A DNA stretch of 64,000 bases from Selaginella tamariscina. Its lineage: Eukaryota; Streptophyta; Lycopodiopsida; Selaginellales; Selaginellaceae. Shown piece by piece: positions 11,755-24,396 of this stretch; positions within the stretch are counted from its first letter, which is position 1; every line of letters begins with the position of its first letter. Below the pieces are notes generated by a model, which saw nothing but the letters and a program-made list of their open reading frames with translations, ran no database searches and was not told the DNA's origin. The DNA lies in the NCBI GenBank assembly GCA_003024785.1, contig PUQB01000025.1, forward strand, positions 744,001 through 808,000, read 5' to 3'. The translations under genes were made by a program, and so were the position numbers.

Positions 11755-14011
11755 ATGCAGCCAAATGCGATGGGGCGATGTGGATGCTCACTCTTCATCC
11801 TCGGAGTCACCCACCTCCAGCTTGTCTCCGCTGTTGGTTACATGAGCACTCTTTCAGCCATGTGGCTTAGCACAGGTCGCGAATACTCTGTCTGTAGCCT
11901 TGGGCCAAGACTGCTCCTCCAAAGCGTCATCAGACATCCCACCTTCAGGCATCCCATTCTACGCGTTATCGGGAGGGGTTACTTCACCTGCGGCTTGCAA
12001 CAGCAGAAGAATGTCCCGATTTGTTGGGGGTTGAACGTGATCGAAGAGTACAAGGATGTGAGCTACGCGGATTTGAATTCAGGTGGGTGGCATGCCTGTG
12101 CAGTCAGGCTCGGTTCCGATCGGGTGGACTGCTGGGGGTACAATGCGACGGGCCAAAGCCAGCCTCCGTCTGACCAGGACTTCTGGAAAGTCACTGCAGG
12201 TGATCACTTTACTTGCGGCCTGAGCAGGTCCAGTGCCAAAGTAACATGCTGGGGCCAAATAACATCATCGAATGTGACTGTTCCTGATCCGGGAGCAACG
12301 TTCGAGAAAATATATGCAGGCAGGATTCACGTATGTGGCATCGAGCGAGGTACGAAGAAGACACTATGCTGGGGTGACAACACTTACAAGCAGTGCGAGC
12401 CTCCGGTTGGAGTGAAGTTTCAAGCTATCAGCGGGGGATTGCGTCACACATGCGGCTTGAAGGAAGATACACACGAAGCGATGTGTTGGGGTGATAACTC
12501 CACATCACAGCTGCAAGTCCCGACTGGCACTGCATTCTCGAGCATCGCAGCTGGTGATTGGTACACCTGCGGAGTCACTATGAATGGAGGAGCTATTCGT
12601 TGCTGGGGAACCTTTACTGGTACTCTGGATGGCATCAAGACGAACAGAGGCTTATGCTCTTCGTCTTGCGACAATGGACAGTATGAGGACAATACAGGTG
12701 TTTGCATGAGCGGGAGACTGTTTGTCTTGCTTGCTCTCAAGGTCCATGCCCTGAGAGCGGACAAACAGAAATTGCCCATTGCAACAAAACCAGTGACAGG
12801 GTATGTGCTGCAGGCAATACCGTGGTAAGCACCTCCGCCGAAGACAGGTAACAAGCCGAACACCGTGGGGATTGTTGGTGGTGTTCTTGGTGGCTTAGCA
12901 GCTGTTACAGCCGTGGCAGGTGTTGCCGCATGCATATGCCGCAGACATCCAGTTGATGCGTCCGTCCGTGGAGATGATAGGTGGGACAACCTTGCAAACA
13001 GAGTCGTGGCATTTTCAAGTGTCGAGCTCCAGGTGGCCACTCGAAACTACAGGGAAGACATGATCCTTGGAAGAGGCGCATTTGGAGTGGTCTACAAGGG
13101 TATACTTCCAAACGGTCAAGCTGTAGCCATCAAGAGGGCTGCTGGTTCAGGGACGTCTTCCACGTTTGACAGGGAGCTGGAGCTGCTTGCAAGAGTGAAC
13201 CACGTCAACCTCGTCAACTTGGTTGGCTACTGCAAAGCTGACGGCTCCTGGTTTTCGAGTTCATGGAGAATGGCTCTCTCTACGACTGCCTCTTCAAGAA
13301 GCCGGAGCTGAAGTTGCGTGCTGGCCGTCGAGTGAGGATCGCACTGCAGGCTGCTCGGGGTATAGAGTATCTCCCATGACTACTCGAGTCCGAGCATTAT
13401 CCACAGAGACATCAAGAGTGCAAATGTGCTACTCGACGGCCACTGGAATGCGCACGTCTCCGACTTTGGGCTCTCGCTCTTTGGCCCTGTTCCAGGTGAA
13501 ACTCATCTCAGCAACGTGACAGTCATGGGGACTCCAGGTTACCTCGATCCAGAGTACTTCCAGACTCTGCAGCTAACCAGCAAGAGCGATGTCTACAGCT
13601 TCGGTGTCGTGCTGCTGGAGCTTATCACCGAACGCAAGATTGTCATCAAGGAGCAGGGTTCGGTGCAAGGCATTGTTGCTTGGGTGTCTAACCTCGTGGA
13701 GGAAAATCGAGCTGCTGATACTGTAGCTGACCTTTCTGTCAGGTATGACTTCACGAGTTGCGGAAGCGGCTTGTTGGAACAGATGCTGCAGTTGGCACTC
13801 GACTGCACGAAGTCACAGGGGAGAGACCGCCCGAGCATGAGCTTTGTTGCTAGGAAGCTGGAAGAGCTGCTCGAGCTGCTGCCGGCCCAAGCTACCTGCG
13901 ACGAACTTCAGATAGTTCTACAGCAGTCATAAGCTCCGATACCCCGGCTGTATCACTCGTTTCCAGGTTCTAACTGCTCATTTTACCGTGCAGTTAAGCG
14001 TGGAGTCGTAT
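11755..14011 (+). pseudogene. CRINKLY4-like receptor kinase, unit I copy
   Basis: Begins MQPNAMGRCG with a hydrophobic signal segment. The ectodomain has crinkly/RCC1-like repeats with recurring Cys-Trp-Gly (ICWGLN, DCWGYN, TCWGQI, LCWGDN, MCWGDN, RCWGTF). It continues with a TNFR-like Cys-rich stretch, a Gly/Ala/Val-rich transmembrane segment (GIVGGVLGGLAAVTAVAGVAA, ~12870-12930) and a Ser/Thr kinase domain: GRGAFGVVYKG, VAIKRA, HRDIKSANVLLDG, DFGLSLFG and GTPGYLDPEYF. CR4-family kinases act at the plasma membrane in epidermal and cell-fate signalling. Compared with unit II this copy has N-terminal deletions near 11875-11960, a lost G near 12715, a two-base loss at ~12823 giving a stop, a lost G near 13241, an extra C near 13374 and an 8-base loss near 13904. 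It is GC-rich and apparently intronless. Confidence 0.85.
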
Positions 14012-14014
14012 AAC

Positions 14015-16680
14015 AGGTTTAACGCCGAGGGCTCATGTTTTTACTAATAATATTTCACCATATAATTTATTTCATCAAAACCAAGCTGAGATTATCCACA
14101 GACCAACGTTGACCCAAAGTTGTAAGAGAATTAATTTATAAAATACTCATCAATTATAAAATACTACCATCTTATATTAATTAATAAAAGCTATTAATTT
14201 AATTTTAAGTATTTCATGATATAGTTTATCAATATATTTAATACATGACTATAATTTGTATACAAGGTTTTACATTAATATGTTAGATGCTTTTTATTAT
14301 TGAAAGAAGAAACTAAGTCCAATTGGTATTTAAAAAGACATTATTTTTAACTAGTTTAAAATTCTTAATTAATTAATTAATTAATTATTAATAATTTATT
14401 TATTTGACGGGTAAATCTATTTGTCTTTAATTATGGATATCACAATTGAACTGCGTACAAAACTGGCATTATGTTGCATGCACATCCTTTTATTTGAAGA
14501 TTAAAACGTTCATGATCTAAGTAGATGCGCGCGTGTGTATTTGTGTGTGACAATAATTTCACCAATATACAAACAGAAAGCACTAATATATAACTGTTGC
14601 ATTGTTTAAAGGCTTTTCCAAATAAGTAACATAATTTTAAATTTAAATACTTAAATCATGAAGTTTTTCTAAATAAACAGTAATATTAAAAATCCAATTT
14701 CATGGTTGTTAAATTTATGTATACGTTTTTATAAATTTCATTTATGCACAAACATGTGCTTTAACTCACTGGTGAAGATATTTGATTTAAGTAATTTCTT
14801 ACAACTTTTAATAATAAAATCTGTTATAGATATTTTTTAAACTTTATTTAACAGTGAATGAATATTAACACGCTTATGTTTGACTCAGTGTGCACATGTG
14901 TATAAGAGGATATTCTCTCCAAAGTACGCAATGGCACTTACTCTCCATATGTGCTTGTATACAGAATATAGACAAGTGCTTTGATTTTTATAAATACTTT
15001 TGCAGTTTTAAATCAAATAAAATAAAGTTTTTATTTTTACTGATATAAAATATAAAAATCGTTTGTAACTTTTGCAGTTTTAATCATATAAATGGTATAT
15101 AAATACGTATATTACTCTTGTTGTATACAATTGTCCTATAGAAGCTTTTAATGCTAATGCACGCCCGCACACACCACACACACACACAACATGGACGCGG
15201 CTGCACGTGGACATTGTTGTGTTGTACATTACACTTTTTAATATATTTGTAGTGGAATTTTCATTATGAATTATATTTTTCATGTATCATCTAGAGATAT
15301 TCCAAACCCTAAAGGATTTAGTAAATAAGACGATACACTTGTAAATCAACAGAGTAAACAAGTTCAGACAACACACACACGTACGCACACATACACCTAC
15401 TCATTAATATGTACACACTGTATATGGATCATACATACACACATATTACGTCACCAATATTCTAAGAACGTCATCAGCTAAGAAATTTTAACTCTTTTTG
15501 TCTGTAATTATAAATATCATATATCTTTATCCATTATCTATTATTGAGCGAGTAGGGACGTTAAATAATAATAATAATAATAATAATAATTCTTCAAAAA
15601 GATATAAAATTAGTAAATTCATTAAATTAACTAAATTAATTAATTATGATTAAGGGACTCCTAAATCACTGTTGCATTGTTCCAAAAATTTTGAATTTAA
15701 TACTTAAAAGATATGCAACTTATATATACTAATACACATATATATTCACATGAAAGGGGTGGCGGGATTAATCTCACAACCCTTTCTAATATATATATAT
15801 ATATAATATAATTTTATATAGACATGCCACAGGAACACACTCTATCGACCACTGCACAATATACACACATATACAATTGGGTTTTATGAACTTTGTCTAA
15901 AATAGTAAAACTAAATCAAATAATATTAATTTTAAGTATAATTAAGTGAATTGAGTTACATTGTAGAGATATTTTATGAAGTTTTTAATTATATATATTT
16001 CTAATAAATTAGGAAATTAAATACTTCAATTATGAATTTTGTCTAAAATAGTAAAACTAAATCAAAATATTATAATATTAATTTTAAATATTATTAAGTG
16101 ATTTAGAAATTGGAGTTTCATTGTGCAGAATATTTTTGAAGCTTAATAATAAAATTGAATATATAATATATATTTTTAATCTCCCTCATTCAACACGGGT
16201 CAAACATAACATAAGCATGTTAGCATTTAAATTATGTTAATATCTATATCTGGTAATGGTAAACACGTAAAATACTGAATTTCCTCGTAAGTGTTTCATT
16301 TCAGTGGTTTTCAACGAACTAGTTGCATTCACCGTCTAGAAATAAAATATCAATCATAATAGTAATATAGTGTGCATGTTTGCGTTATTAATATATATAG
16401 ATATATGTATTTATGTATACACATACACATACACATTATATATGTATGTATGCCATATACACACGCCATTCACACACGCACTATATGTGTATAATCTAAC
16501 ATTCATAACATGTCAAGTGATAGGAACTTATAAATGAAGTAGGAAAATTTGAAAAACGTAAGTTGATTTAAAATGTAATTGGTTTATTCGTAATAAAGAA
16601 AATGATATGTAACTCTTATGGTAAGTAGCGTGATATATAAATATATGTATATATATAATTGCTTTAGAAACCATGTAGAA

Positions 16681-16740
<60 letters not shown>

Positions 16741-17255
16741 AACACAGTGAATCTATATATTTTTAAACTTTTAAATTTTTTATTATACTTTATATGTGAA
16801 AAACAACTTTTGTATCTAATTAAAACTGAAACATTCTCACAGTTTCCAAATGTTTAAAAAGATTAAAATAATATGTTGTATATTCGATTGTTAATCTAGT
16901 ATATATCATCTATATTATGAAATATATAAATTTCCCATACGAATTTTAATCCACCCCATGAGAGTGGGTTAAACATTAACAAATGGGTTTTTATTATATT
17001 ATTATTATATATTGTTCTTTCTTACATGATATATTATTACATTTTTTAATTATATTTATAATTCGTATAGTTTTTATACATTTTACACACACACATTGAA
17101 TCTTTAATATTAATATTAATGTAAATTTTATTTATAAATCAAATTGATAAATTTAATTTAATAGAATTTGGTAATTTAATCAGACTCTAATTAATAATTT
17201 TTGTGTGTGTGTGTGCTTTCTGAAGTGTTGATTTACAAGTGTATCATCTAAAAGG
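14015..17255. other. Long AT-rich, microsatellite-rich spacer, unit I
   Basis: Low-complexity DNA with TTAATTAA runs (14370-14390), (AAT)n at 15565-15592, (AT)n at 15790-15805 and a compound (GT)n(GA)n at 16682-16740. The same region is at 34700-37195 in unit II, where it is shorter. No credible coding exon was seen. Confidence 0.7.
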
Positions 17256-17259
17256 GGAG

Positions 17260-18740
17260 CTTAAAATGGATTTCAAAGACATGTTCTCCTCTCACTTCGT
17301 ACAAAACAGCAAATCATTATGCAATTCACCCATTGTCATGATACTACAGTTGCTCGCAGATACAAAGGCATGGCTTCAAAATCGACATAAGTCTTAGATG
17401 TTGTTGTTGATGTTGACAGATGCTACATAAGACTGCAGGACTAGTTCATTAACAATGTTGTGTTGAAGGCTTACTTGGCAGAATATAACAAGTACAAGTA
17501 CAGCGACAATGCTATAGAGGTATGTTCCACTTGTTGTGCAACTTATTCCATTAACATTTTCCTGAGTTACATCAATTTTAGAAGTTGTGCGACCCACCGC
17601 ATAACTTGTATTCGATTTCAGTACACTGCCATTGATGGACCATAAATCACACAACTGTGGACTTAGTGGAGTTACAAAGCAGGCGATGACTGCTGTTTGG
17701 ACAATGGCGATAGAGTACCTTCGAAATGTTATATATATATATCACTTAAACTGTTTCTATATGTATTAAAAACATCATATATAAGCTGATTATATCATAT
17801 CAACAACTCGTCTGTATGTCTTTAACTTCCTTCTAACAGGAACACCACTTGTATAATTGTATACGACAGACTCTTGAAGAGATGAATCTAGGATATTCTA
17901 GGAATATACTCCAACACAAAATATAGGTGACAGGTAATGTATACCCCAGGTATTATACATGCTTAACATTGTCTTATATGCAGACACTGGCACTTGATGC
18001 CACAGCGTAGTGAGAGAATGGTGGAAGCAGAAAAGCGAGAGGTAAGCATTCCTAATTTTCTGGATTTGTTCATCGATTTTCTGGTTTACAGGCTGCACTG
18101 ATGGGTTTTATTATTCGGTTCCTCCTCATCACCAAACAAAGAAGTTGCACGATGTCTAAATTAATATGCATGCTTGAAGATGTGCCTGTAGTTAGTGACC
18201 CAAGAATGAGCCAGTTTGAATATGATCTCCAAGCTACAGGTAACCTACTATTGTTGGAGATTTAATCATGTATGTACTTGCAGCCTTCTACACAGTGGAA
18301 CCTTTCCACCACCTACGTGCAGTTTCGGATAAAGATGAGGAATTTCACCAACAAGCCATTGAAGCAGCGAAACGCAACGATGATATCGCTAACTGAGGTG
18401 AAACGTGGACTATCTTTCAAGGAAGACGTGGAACTTGTGATGAAGAAAGTCATCCATTCATACTTGTTCGTGACACTGCTGCTGCAATGAATGTAATCAG
18501 GTCAACTCAGGGTCAACAAGCTTGGAACCTCAATCCCTCCCACGGAAACAACAACAGCTGGTTATTGCTGCTCTACCAAGGCCTAGAATGATGTTGTCTC
18601 AGGTACTGCATCAAAGGTCTACTGAGTGCACATCTTCGGTACCTTGGAAGACTGCTGAGTATAGATTACAGCCGAACCACCACGGAAGATGCTTGCTGTG
18701 CGAACAGAGCAGTCCCGCACTTCGTTGCTGATGAACATGG
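17260..18740 (+). pseudogene. Remnant of an unrecognised multi-exon gene, unit I
   Basis: A likely start ATG at 17265 is followed by short moderately GC exon-like blocks separated by AT-rich pieces. Recognisable coding patches include DFKDMFSSHFVQ (17265), a block near 17440-17520, a block near 18110-18240 (DPRMSQFEYDLQAT) and a longer one at about 18283-18520 (LTEVKRGLSFKEDVELVMK). The block at 18320-18500 is conserved in unit II at 53230-53400, where small indels put it in a partly different frame. I do not recognise the family and assign no function. The unit II copy is split by the 14.9-kb element at 37487/52411. Confidence 0.5.
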
Positions 18741-18769
18741 CTAAATAATAAAGAATGAGCTTATTATGC

Positions 18770-19376
18770 TCGGAAGCAGATCAAAAGAGATGGTACAAAG
18801 TACGTGAATGCTTCCATCTCAGCTGGGCCTTGTGAGCCTTGCTTTCTTGGGAAGCAATATAATTCCCGTTCTGTCCCATACAGTCTGCTCCATAACCAAG
18901 GCCCTTCTACTTGAATGTAGATGCCCTGCTTGGGCATCCGCGGTGGTTCCTAAAGCAACCTAGAGCTTTCTGATGTTTTAATTCACCACAAATCTGTGGT
19001 GGATTTGTCCTAAAGTTCAATGTCAATGTTGCATTACAGAAACATGGAAACAAGAATTACCTGATTCCGTGTTGATTTTCCCTTGAGGAAGGGAGTCTTA
19101 TCCGCGTCTGGCCATGTTGCTAGCAATATCAAGCTCCACAAGGGACATGTTCAGCAGCAAAGTCGGAACGTATACGTTGGGGCCTACCAAAGCACTGCAG
19201 TATCCTGAGTATATTGTATCTGCTCGCTTGTTTGTGGAAATATTGGCTGCGACAATATAATGGGATGCTCCATCAATGATCGTGTGCACTCTAAAACCAT
19301 AATGAGATAGTTTGTCGCAGAACAAACAAGAAAGAAACATCAAGACAACTACTGAGTTGAAAATGAAGACAAACAT
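18770..19376 (-). pseudogene. Integrase catalytic-core-domain-like remnant, unit I
   Basis: Minus-strand peptides GFRVHTIIDGASHYIVAA and NKRADTIYSGY resemble the start of an integrase-type catalytic core of the kind found in standalone eukaryotic integrase-like genes (IDG...NN.A.TV pattern). Unit II/III sequence at 57838-58470 holds more of it, including KTPFLKGKSTRNQ and QRIEHQWRDVLEKL. The remnant is broken and short, with an unclear parent element. Confidence 0.55.
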
Positions 19377-19639
19377 TACTTACAAGTTACAATCCATGTC
19401 ACTCATGACTTTTCTAGTCTAGTGACGTTGTCTAGGAGTCGCAGAGAATTTTGCTTCGTCTGGAGTGCCGCCATTTCGGAGGCTTGGGGCCCAGGAGGCC
19501 TGGGCTCGAATATTCAAGAATATTCTAGAATATTTTGGAATATTCTTTCTGGTCGGCAGTATTGGCCTCAGTCGTTGTATTTTTATTTTTTCTATTTTAT
19601 ATTAGCTTAATTTATTACTCAATATACATTAGCTAAAGT

Positions 19640-22600
19640 TTCTTCTTCATCTTAAGTAAAGCTGCAGTTCTCGAACCACTAGTTACCCTTGGACGTGGAG
19701 GTGTTTGAGTAAGTAATTCCTCTGGTCTAATGTTTTTTGCGAGCTTGTTTGTTGCCAACCTAGAGAGTTCAAAACTCTTCTCGGTTCCTATAATATTCCT
19801 TCCGAGCTCGACGGCAACTAACAACGATGACCGGGTTCCGGAACCAATATCCCAGACTAGGTCGCCAGGTCTACTGAGACGCTCGATCAAAAGCTACATA
19901 AGTCGAACATTCTTCGATTGACTGCACAAACTTCCATTAGGATAAACAAAGCAAAGTACTTCCTTACCAAGCCTTTTGAAAACGGTCGGTGGTGTCAACG
20001 AGGATCGTGTTCGTCAACGCTAGAGGGTTTGGCCTCTTCGACTTCTTCTTAGAGCTTTGCAGCACCAAGAGAACTAACAAGTTATCCTGCCACATAAACC
20101 AAGTTAAACTTGAACTTGAATATCTATCTTACCTTAATTTTGTCACGGTATCCCCAGCCTCGTGCACGATAGACGCTGTAAGTCCCTGCAACCTCCAAGT
20201 TGATTACTGCAGCTGCCTGAATCACCGCCGAAACAGAAGGAGAACTCGCGAAGACGACCATGAAACCACTTGCTGCCAAGTGCATTTCACTGAACTGCAA
20301 GGCCTCCTCAAACTTCACCGGATCTAGCTGCACAATGTCCTTGTTGATGCTAGCACCTCCATATACAAGCTCATTGGGCAAGTCGAGGATGACGAGGTTG
20401 AAGCCGTATTCACCTACCACTTCCTGGAACACCATTTGTGACTCACCCGTATGTAGTCTGTCAACCTGTTGTCGGAGCTTGGTGTACACCTCTGTCTGGG
20501 AAGCACCCAGCTTGAAGAAAGACCTGCTCATCTCCTCCATGTCACACACAGCTAGGTCGTAGGATCCACGGGATGCAGCCAGGGTCGGGATGAAGGTCAT
20601 CAGGTCGTCCTTGATGTCCAAACTAGCTACAAGTGGCTGCACCTCATTGATTGTAAAGTCGATTGTCAGCGGAGGTGCTGTAGAAGAGCTTGGTCCCGCT
20701 CCCAATCCCTTTGCAGGTGTAGTTGTCTTCCGCACCGTCTTCTTCATCTTGCTCTTCTTGATAGCCTCTACTTCGTCCGGCTCCCAAACAATCGCTGGTA
20801 GATCATTGCCGTGCACGTCGAATAGTGAGCTCTCCCAAGCTGGTGGTTGTTGCGACGGACAGTCGAGCCAGAATGGAACATGCTCCTGTTCGAACGGTGT
20901 TAGAGCTCCTCTGCTCTTCGACCACATGTGAGGCTCGCTTGTATGATCTGTCCACAGCTTCATCATATGGGACGGTGCCATTTTCTTTGCCAGTATGAAC
21001 CTGTAACACAAAGTCAGACAGTAGCAATGCTAGAATGAAAGCTTACCTCCATATCATCCGACGCGCAGACTCCTCACGCTCCAGAAACTCATTCGGCTCC
21101 ATCGAATAAGTGAACCGTATGCAGTCATGGAAGGGCTAAAAGACCAGGCACTTGCTCCGAGTTCTCATCTCGTCAAACCAGCTCATGAAGTCAACATCCG
21201 TTCCAACTTCTTCACCATCCTCTCGCAACCCCTTAAGGATCTGAATGGTTTCCTCGCACACAGCCTTCCAATATAAGTCCAAGGTGAACCACTTGATCCA
21301 CTCTTTGTCTTGCATGCCTGGTAGCCCAAGTGTCTGTTTGTTTTGCCTTAGATTCGAGACGGGTGAGCTTGTTCAAGTATCGGAGTCGCAGCATGTTTGG
21401 AATCTTCGCCTTTGACATCGCATACAGCTTCTCAATGCTCATCCAGCAACACTGCTTATGAGAGATGTTCATCACCTTCTGGAACCACTCCTCCCCCAAG
21501 TCTGGGTCTATGATGGAGAGGAACTTGTGCATACGCTTGTCATGCTTATTGTACATTAGCTGCTTCAGGTTCACCTCAACTTGTGAATTGCCCTTAGCAC
21601 TGGTGACTGCTATGTCGAGATCATCGTCGATCTTGTTTTGCACATAGAATAAGTTAAAAACTTCTTTCTTATAAATTAAATCGGAGATTACCTTGAAAAG
21701 GATCTTTGCGCAGATCAGGTTCGGAAGAGGATGCCAAGCCGTCTTTCCTGTTGAACTCTCCTTCCACTTCCGCACCTCAAGACGATCAGCCTCCGTGAGT
21801 GACTCGAGGATTTTCTGAGTTCCTTCGGTACTAGTGCAGACCGCCTTTACAACGAGGAGAATATGTGGTAGCGTTGTTTCCACAGATGTTGCTGAAGATC
21901 TGTTCAACGAAACTGTAAGTCTAAACTCTTAACAAAAAGAAAAGAAAATACTCACATGTTAATCGATTGGAACATTGAAACCAGTTGAAGATTGTCGAGG
22001 TTCTCCATGGAGATGAAACTCGATTGAACGCGAATAGCCCATCGTTGGTTGTCCTCTGCATCCTCCCGGTACAGCTTTTGCAAAGCCTGTAGCCTATGGT
22101 TCCCGTCCTAGCAGCTGAACTTCCGGTTTGAGAGCCTTGAAGCCCACTGTTTGTACTCCGGCTGAGTAAGAGCTTGCTCAAAAGACTGGTGCTGCTCGTA
22201 CTGAATCGTGTCCTTTGACAGCTCCGATAGCTCCTCAGCAGTGAGTTGATCTCCAATGGACAGAACGAACAAGGCCGTGTTGCGTAGATAATCAGCCTTC
22301 TTCAACGATGACACCAGCTTGTCCAAGTCCCCTGGGTTCACTCGTCGAACTACCTTGTTCGAATGTATTCTACAGATGGGCACATCAGGAGGATCACCAA
22401 GTCCCTTAATAGTAATTTTGTCGAGCAGGTTCGCTGAGCTCTCCAAATGCAGCTCGCCGGTATGCTGTATAACTCCTTCGGCTCTTGGCCTTTTGGATCA
22501 GCTTTCCCGCGGCCTCTCTTTTTGCTGACTGCCTCCTCCAAGTCGTCCTCGCTAGCTTCAACTGCCTCTGTCATCTGCACTTGCTCGTTCAGGACTGCAA

Positions 22601-22830
22601 CCTCAGCGGATGAAGGAGGCAACTGCGACGAGCTCTCCGGGAAATCTGTGATTGTTGGTGGAGGCTGCTCCTGCTCAACTGGTACTACTCCAGACTGAGT
22701 CACTGGAGGATCCTCCTTTGCTACATTAGATGGTTCTCCTCTCTTGCCTCGCTTCTGCTTCGATATCCTCTTCTCTTCCCGTGGCTCTTCATCAGGCGCA
22801 GTCTCTAGTAGACGTTTTTGAAGCTCTCAC
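19640..22830 (-). pseudogene. ParB/Srx-like + permuted DNA-methylase-like gene (element 2)
   Basis: Reading leftward, a charged Pro/Glu-rich N-terminus (~22800-22500) with a basic patch (SKKRGRGK) leads to a ParB/sulfiredoxin-like region: VPICRIHSNKVVRRVNPG near 22390, then DGNHRLQALQKL near 22107-22070, the GNHR core of ParB-like domains. A helical middle (21907-21233) follows, then a Rossmann-like methylase region. FNLVILDLPNEL near 20400 sits where a permuted N4/N6 methylase has its DPPY motif. PGDLVWDIGSGTRSSLL near 19870-19820 matches the AdoMet-binding motif I. DLPN instead of DPPY suggests loss of catalysis. An in-frame TAG (22108-22110) stands just before DGNHR, and there are apparent frame changes near 22445 and 21850, so this copy is decayed. 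At least one intron is visible (~21950-21908, GTGAGT...TTACAG). Confidence 0.65.
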
Positions 22831-22904
22831 CATTTTGTAAACTCTGGAAAGCAAACACACAAGTCAATTGATTAGAAAAATAAAAAACAAACCTGTGGCT
22901 GCCG

Positions 22905-23745
22905 ACTCAAGCTAGATGGTGCCGACCCTCTCAGTCGGCAAGAGATGTAGAAGAACAAATCCTGCCGACTGAGATAGTTGGTGCCGACCTCTCAGATCGG
23001 CACTGAAGAGATAATGGTGCCGACTGAGATAGGATGGTGCCGTCCCTCTCAGACGGCACAAATGGGAAGACCCATTAACTGGTTTAAAAGAAATACTTGA
23101 GCCGCAAAGCAAAATAAACAAATTCAAAATACCTTGTGGCTGCCGACTGAAGAAGGATGGTGCCGTCACTCTCAGTCGGCACAAATGGGAAGACACATTA
23201 ACTCTGAAAAAAAAACATTGTGATACGGATACTTGAGCCGCAAAGAAAAAAAAATAAATCGAAAATACCTTGTGGCTGCCGACTGAACCAGGATGGTGCC
23301 GTCACTCTCAGTCGGCACAAATGGGAAGACACATTAACTCTGAAAAAAAACATTGTGATACGATACTTGAGCCGCAAAGAAAAAATAAACAAATCGAAAA
23401 TACCTGTGCCGACTGAACCAGGATGGTGCCGTCACTCTCAGTCGGCACAAATGGGAAGACATTAACTTGAAAAAAAACATTGTGATACGGATACTTGAGC
23501 CGTAAAGAAAAAAATAAACAAATCGAAAATACCTTGTGGCGGCCGACTGAACCAGGATGGTGCCGTCACTCTCAGTCGGCACAAATGGGAAGACACATTA
23601 TCTCTGAAAAAAGAAATACTTTGAGGTGCAAATCATAAAATACAGAAATTGCACATACCTTGTGGCTACCGACTGAGCAGGATGGTGCCGACAATCTAAA
23701 TCGGCACAGAAATCTCGATTGATTTACTTGGGCGATGCACGAATC
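22905..23745 (-). repeat. Tandem exon-like hairpin repeats upstream of the ParB/methylase gene
   Basis: About six to eight copies of a roughly 115-140-base unit. On the minus strand each holds a ~71-nt block bounded by a T-rich tract plus CAG at its 5' end and CACAAG|GTATTTT at its 3' end, which look like 3' and 5' splice sites. Inside is an inverted repeat, GTGCCGACTGA...TCAGTCGGCAGC, with an inner GTGACGGCACC. The block length is not a multiple of three, so the repeats are better read as duplicated 5'UTR exons or structural DNA than as coding exons. The outermost copy (~23710-23660) follows a leader with CTAGGGTTTT-type boxes. Confidence 0.75.
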
Positions 23746-24194
23746 GACTCGAAATGGATGGCGCCGCAATGGAAACCGTAACTCTGAGATCTGAGATTGA
23801 AAAAACCCTCGAGATCTGCCGCAGTGGAAACAGATCTAAGATTGAAGAAACCCTAGCCACAGTGGAAACAGTAAACCCTATCTACCAAAAAACCCTAGCC
23901 GCAATGAAAACAGTGAACCCTATAGAATAAATGTGACATTAATATTTAGGGTTTATTTTAAAATATGTGAATAATTAATAAATGTGAAGATATTTCAAAT
24001 CATAAAAGGTAGTAATTAAATTAAATCGGTGATATTAGAGAGGACATCATTAAGAACACTCAGCATAGAATTAATTATATACAAACGTGTATTCACGTTT
24101 ATTATCAACATTATAATTTTTTTTTGGCGAGCGAGAGTGTGTTTAATCTTTTGCTTTGCTTTCCTAAACCACCGAGCTTTCTCCTTGCGTTGTC

Positions 24195-24380
24195 GTGGCC
24201 AGAGTTACCTATGAAGGCATTGACAAAGATTTCCTAGTCGATGAAGATGGAAATGCTTTTGTGTTTGAACATGATCTTCACATTGCTTTCAACATTCCTT
24301 GTTGGTTCAGTATACATGTGGTTCAATTGATGTCAGTTTCTGCGAGTTCTGGAGAAGATGTGGAGTTGTTACCAAAAGGT
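24195..24380 (+). CDS. Possible first exon of an unknown gene, divergent from the ParB/methylase gene
   Basis: Opens MARVTYEGIDKDFLVDEDGN and ends LLPKG just before GTAATG, a plausible splice donor. The rest of the gene is missing because the unit II PPR tail begins at about 24394. It lies ~250 bases from the leader of the opposite-strand gene. No family recognised. Confidence 0.35.
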
Positions 24381-24396
24381 AATGCATCAAACTAGT

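Larger units (their letters stand above)
1930..19461 (+). repeat. Segmental duplication, unit I
   Basis: First full copy of a tandem unit. Unit II begins at about 19300 (the same sequence as ~1930 onward), is broken by insertions, and ends near 58390, where unit III begins. Gene order is the same in each: PPR fragment, spacer, Ty3/gypsy fossil, SPRY gene, receptor kinase, AT-rich stretch, unknown gene remnant, integrase-like remnant. Copies are highly similar with many small indels. Unit I has about 1.1 kb (10486-11590) absent from unit II. The duplication predates the insertions at 19462, 37488 and 53712, since each is present in only one copy. Confidence 0.9.
19462..24393. mobile_element. 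ParB/methylase-bearing insertion (element 2)
   Basis: At 19461 the unit sequence (equivalent to 2094) stops, and it resumes at 24394 (equivalent to ~2660), so 4.9 kb has replaced about 570 bases of the PPR fragment. The left end is GC-rich (GAGTGCCGCC... with GGCCTGGGC) and is followed by several GAATATTC-type palindromes. The fragment starting at 63784 has the same architecture. The insertion carries a ParB/methylase-like gene on the minus strand, its repeated leader array, and a divergent first exon at 24195. No terminal inverted repeat pair was found, and the right end may be truncated by recombination. Confidence 0.6.

Noticed and set aside
22912-23582. Minus-strand frames repeating SSHLCRLRVTAPSWFSR as a repeat protein
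   Set aside because: The repeated block has splice-like boundaries, its length is not a multiple of three, and the frames break in the A/T-rich spacers, so leader exons or structural repeats fit better.
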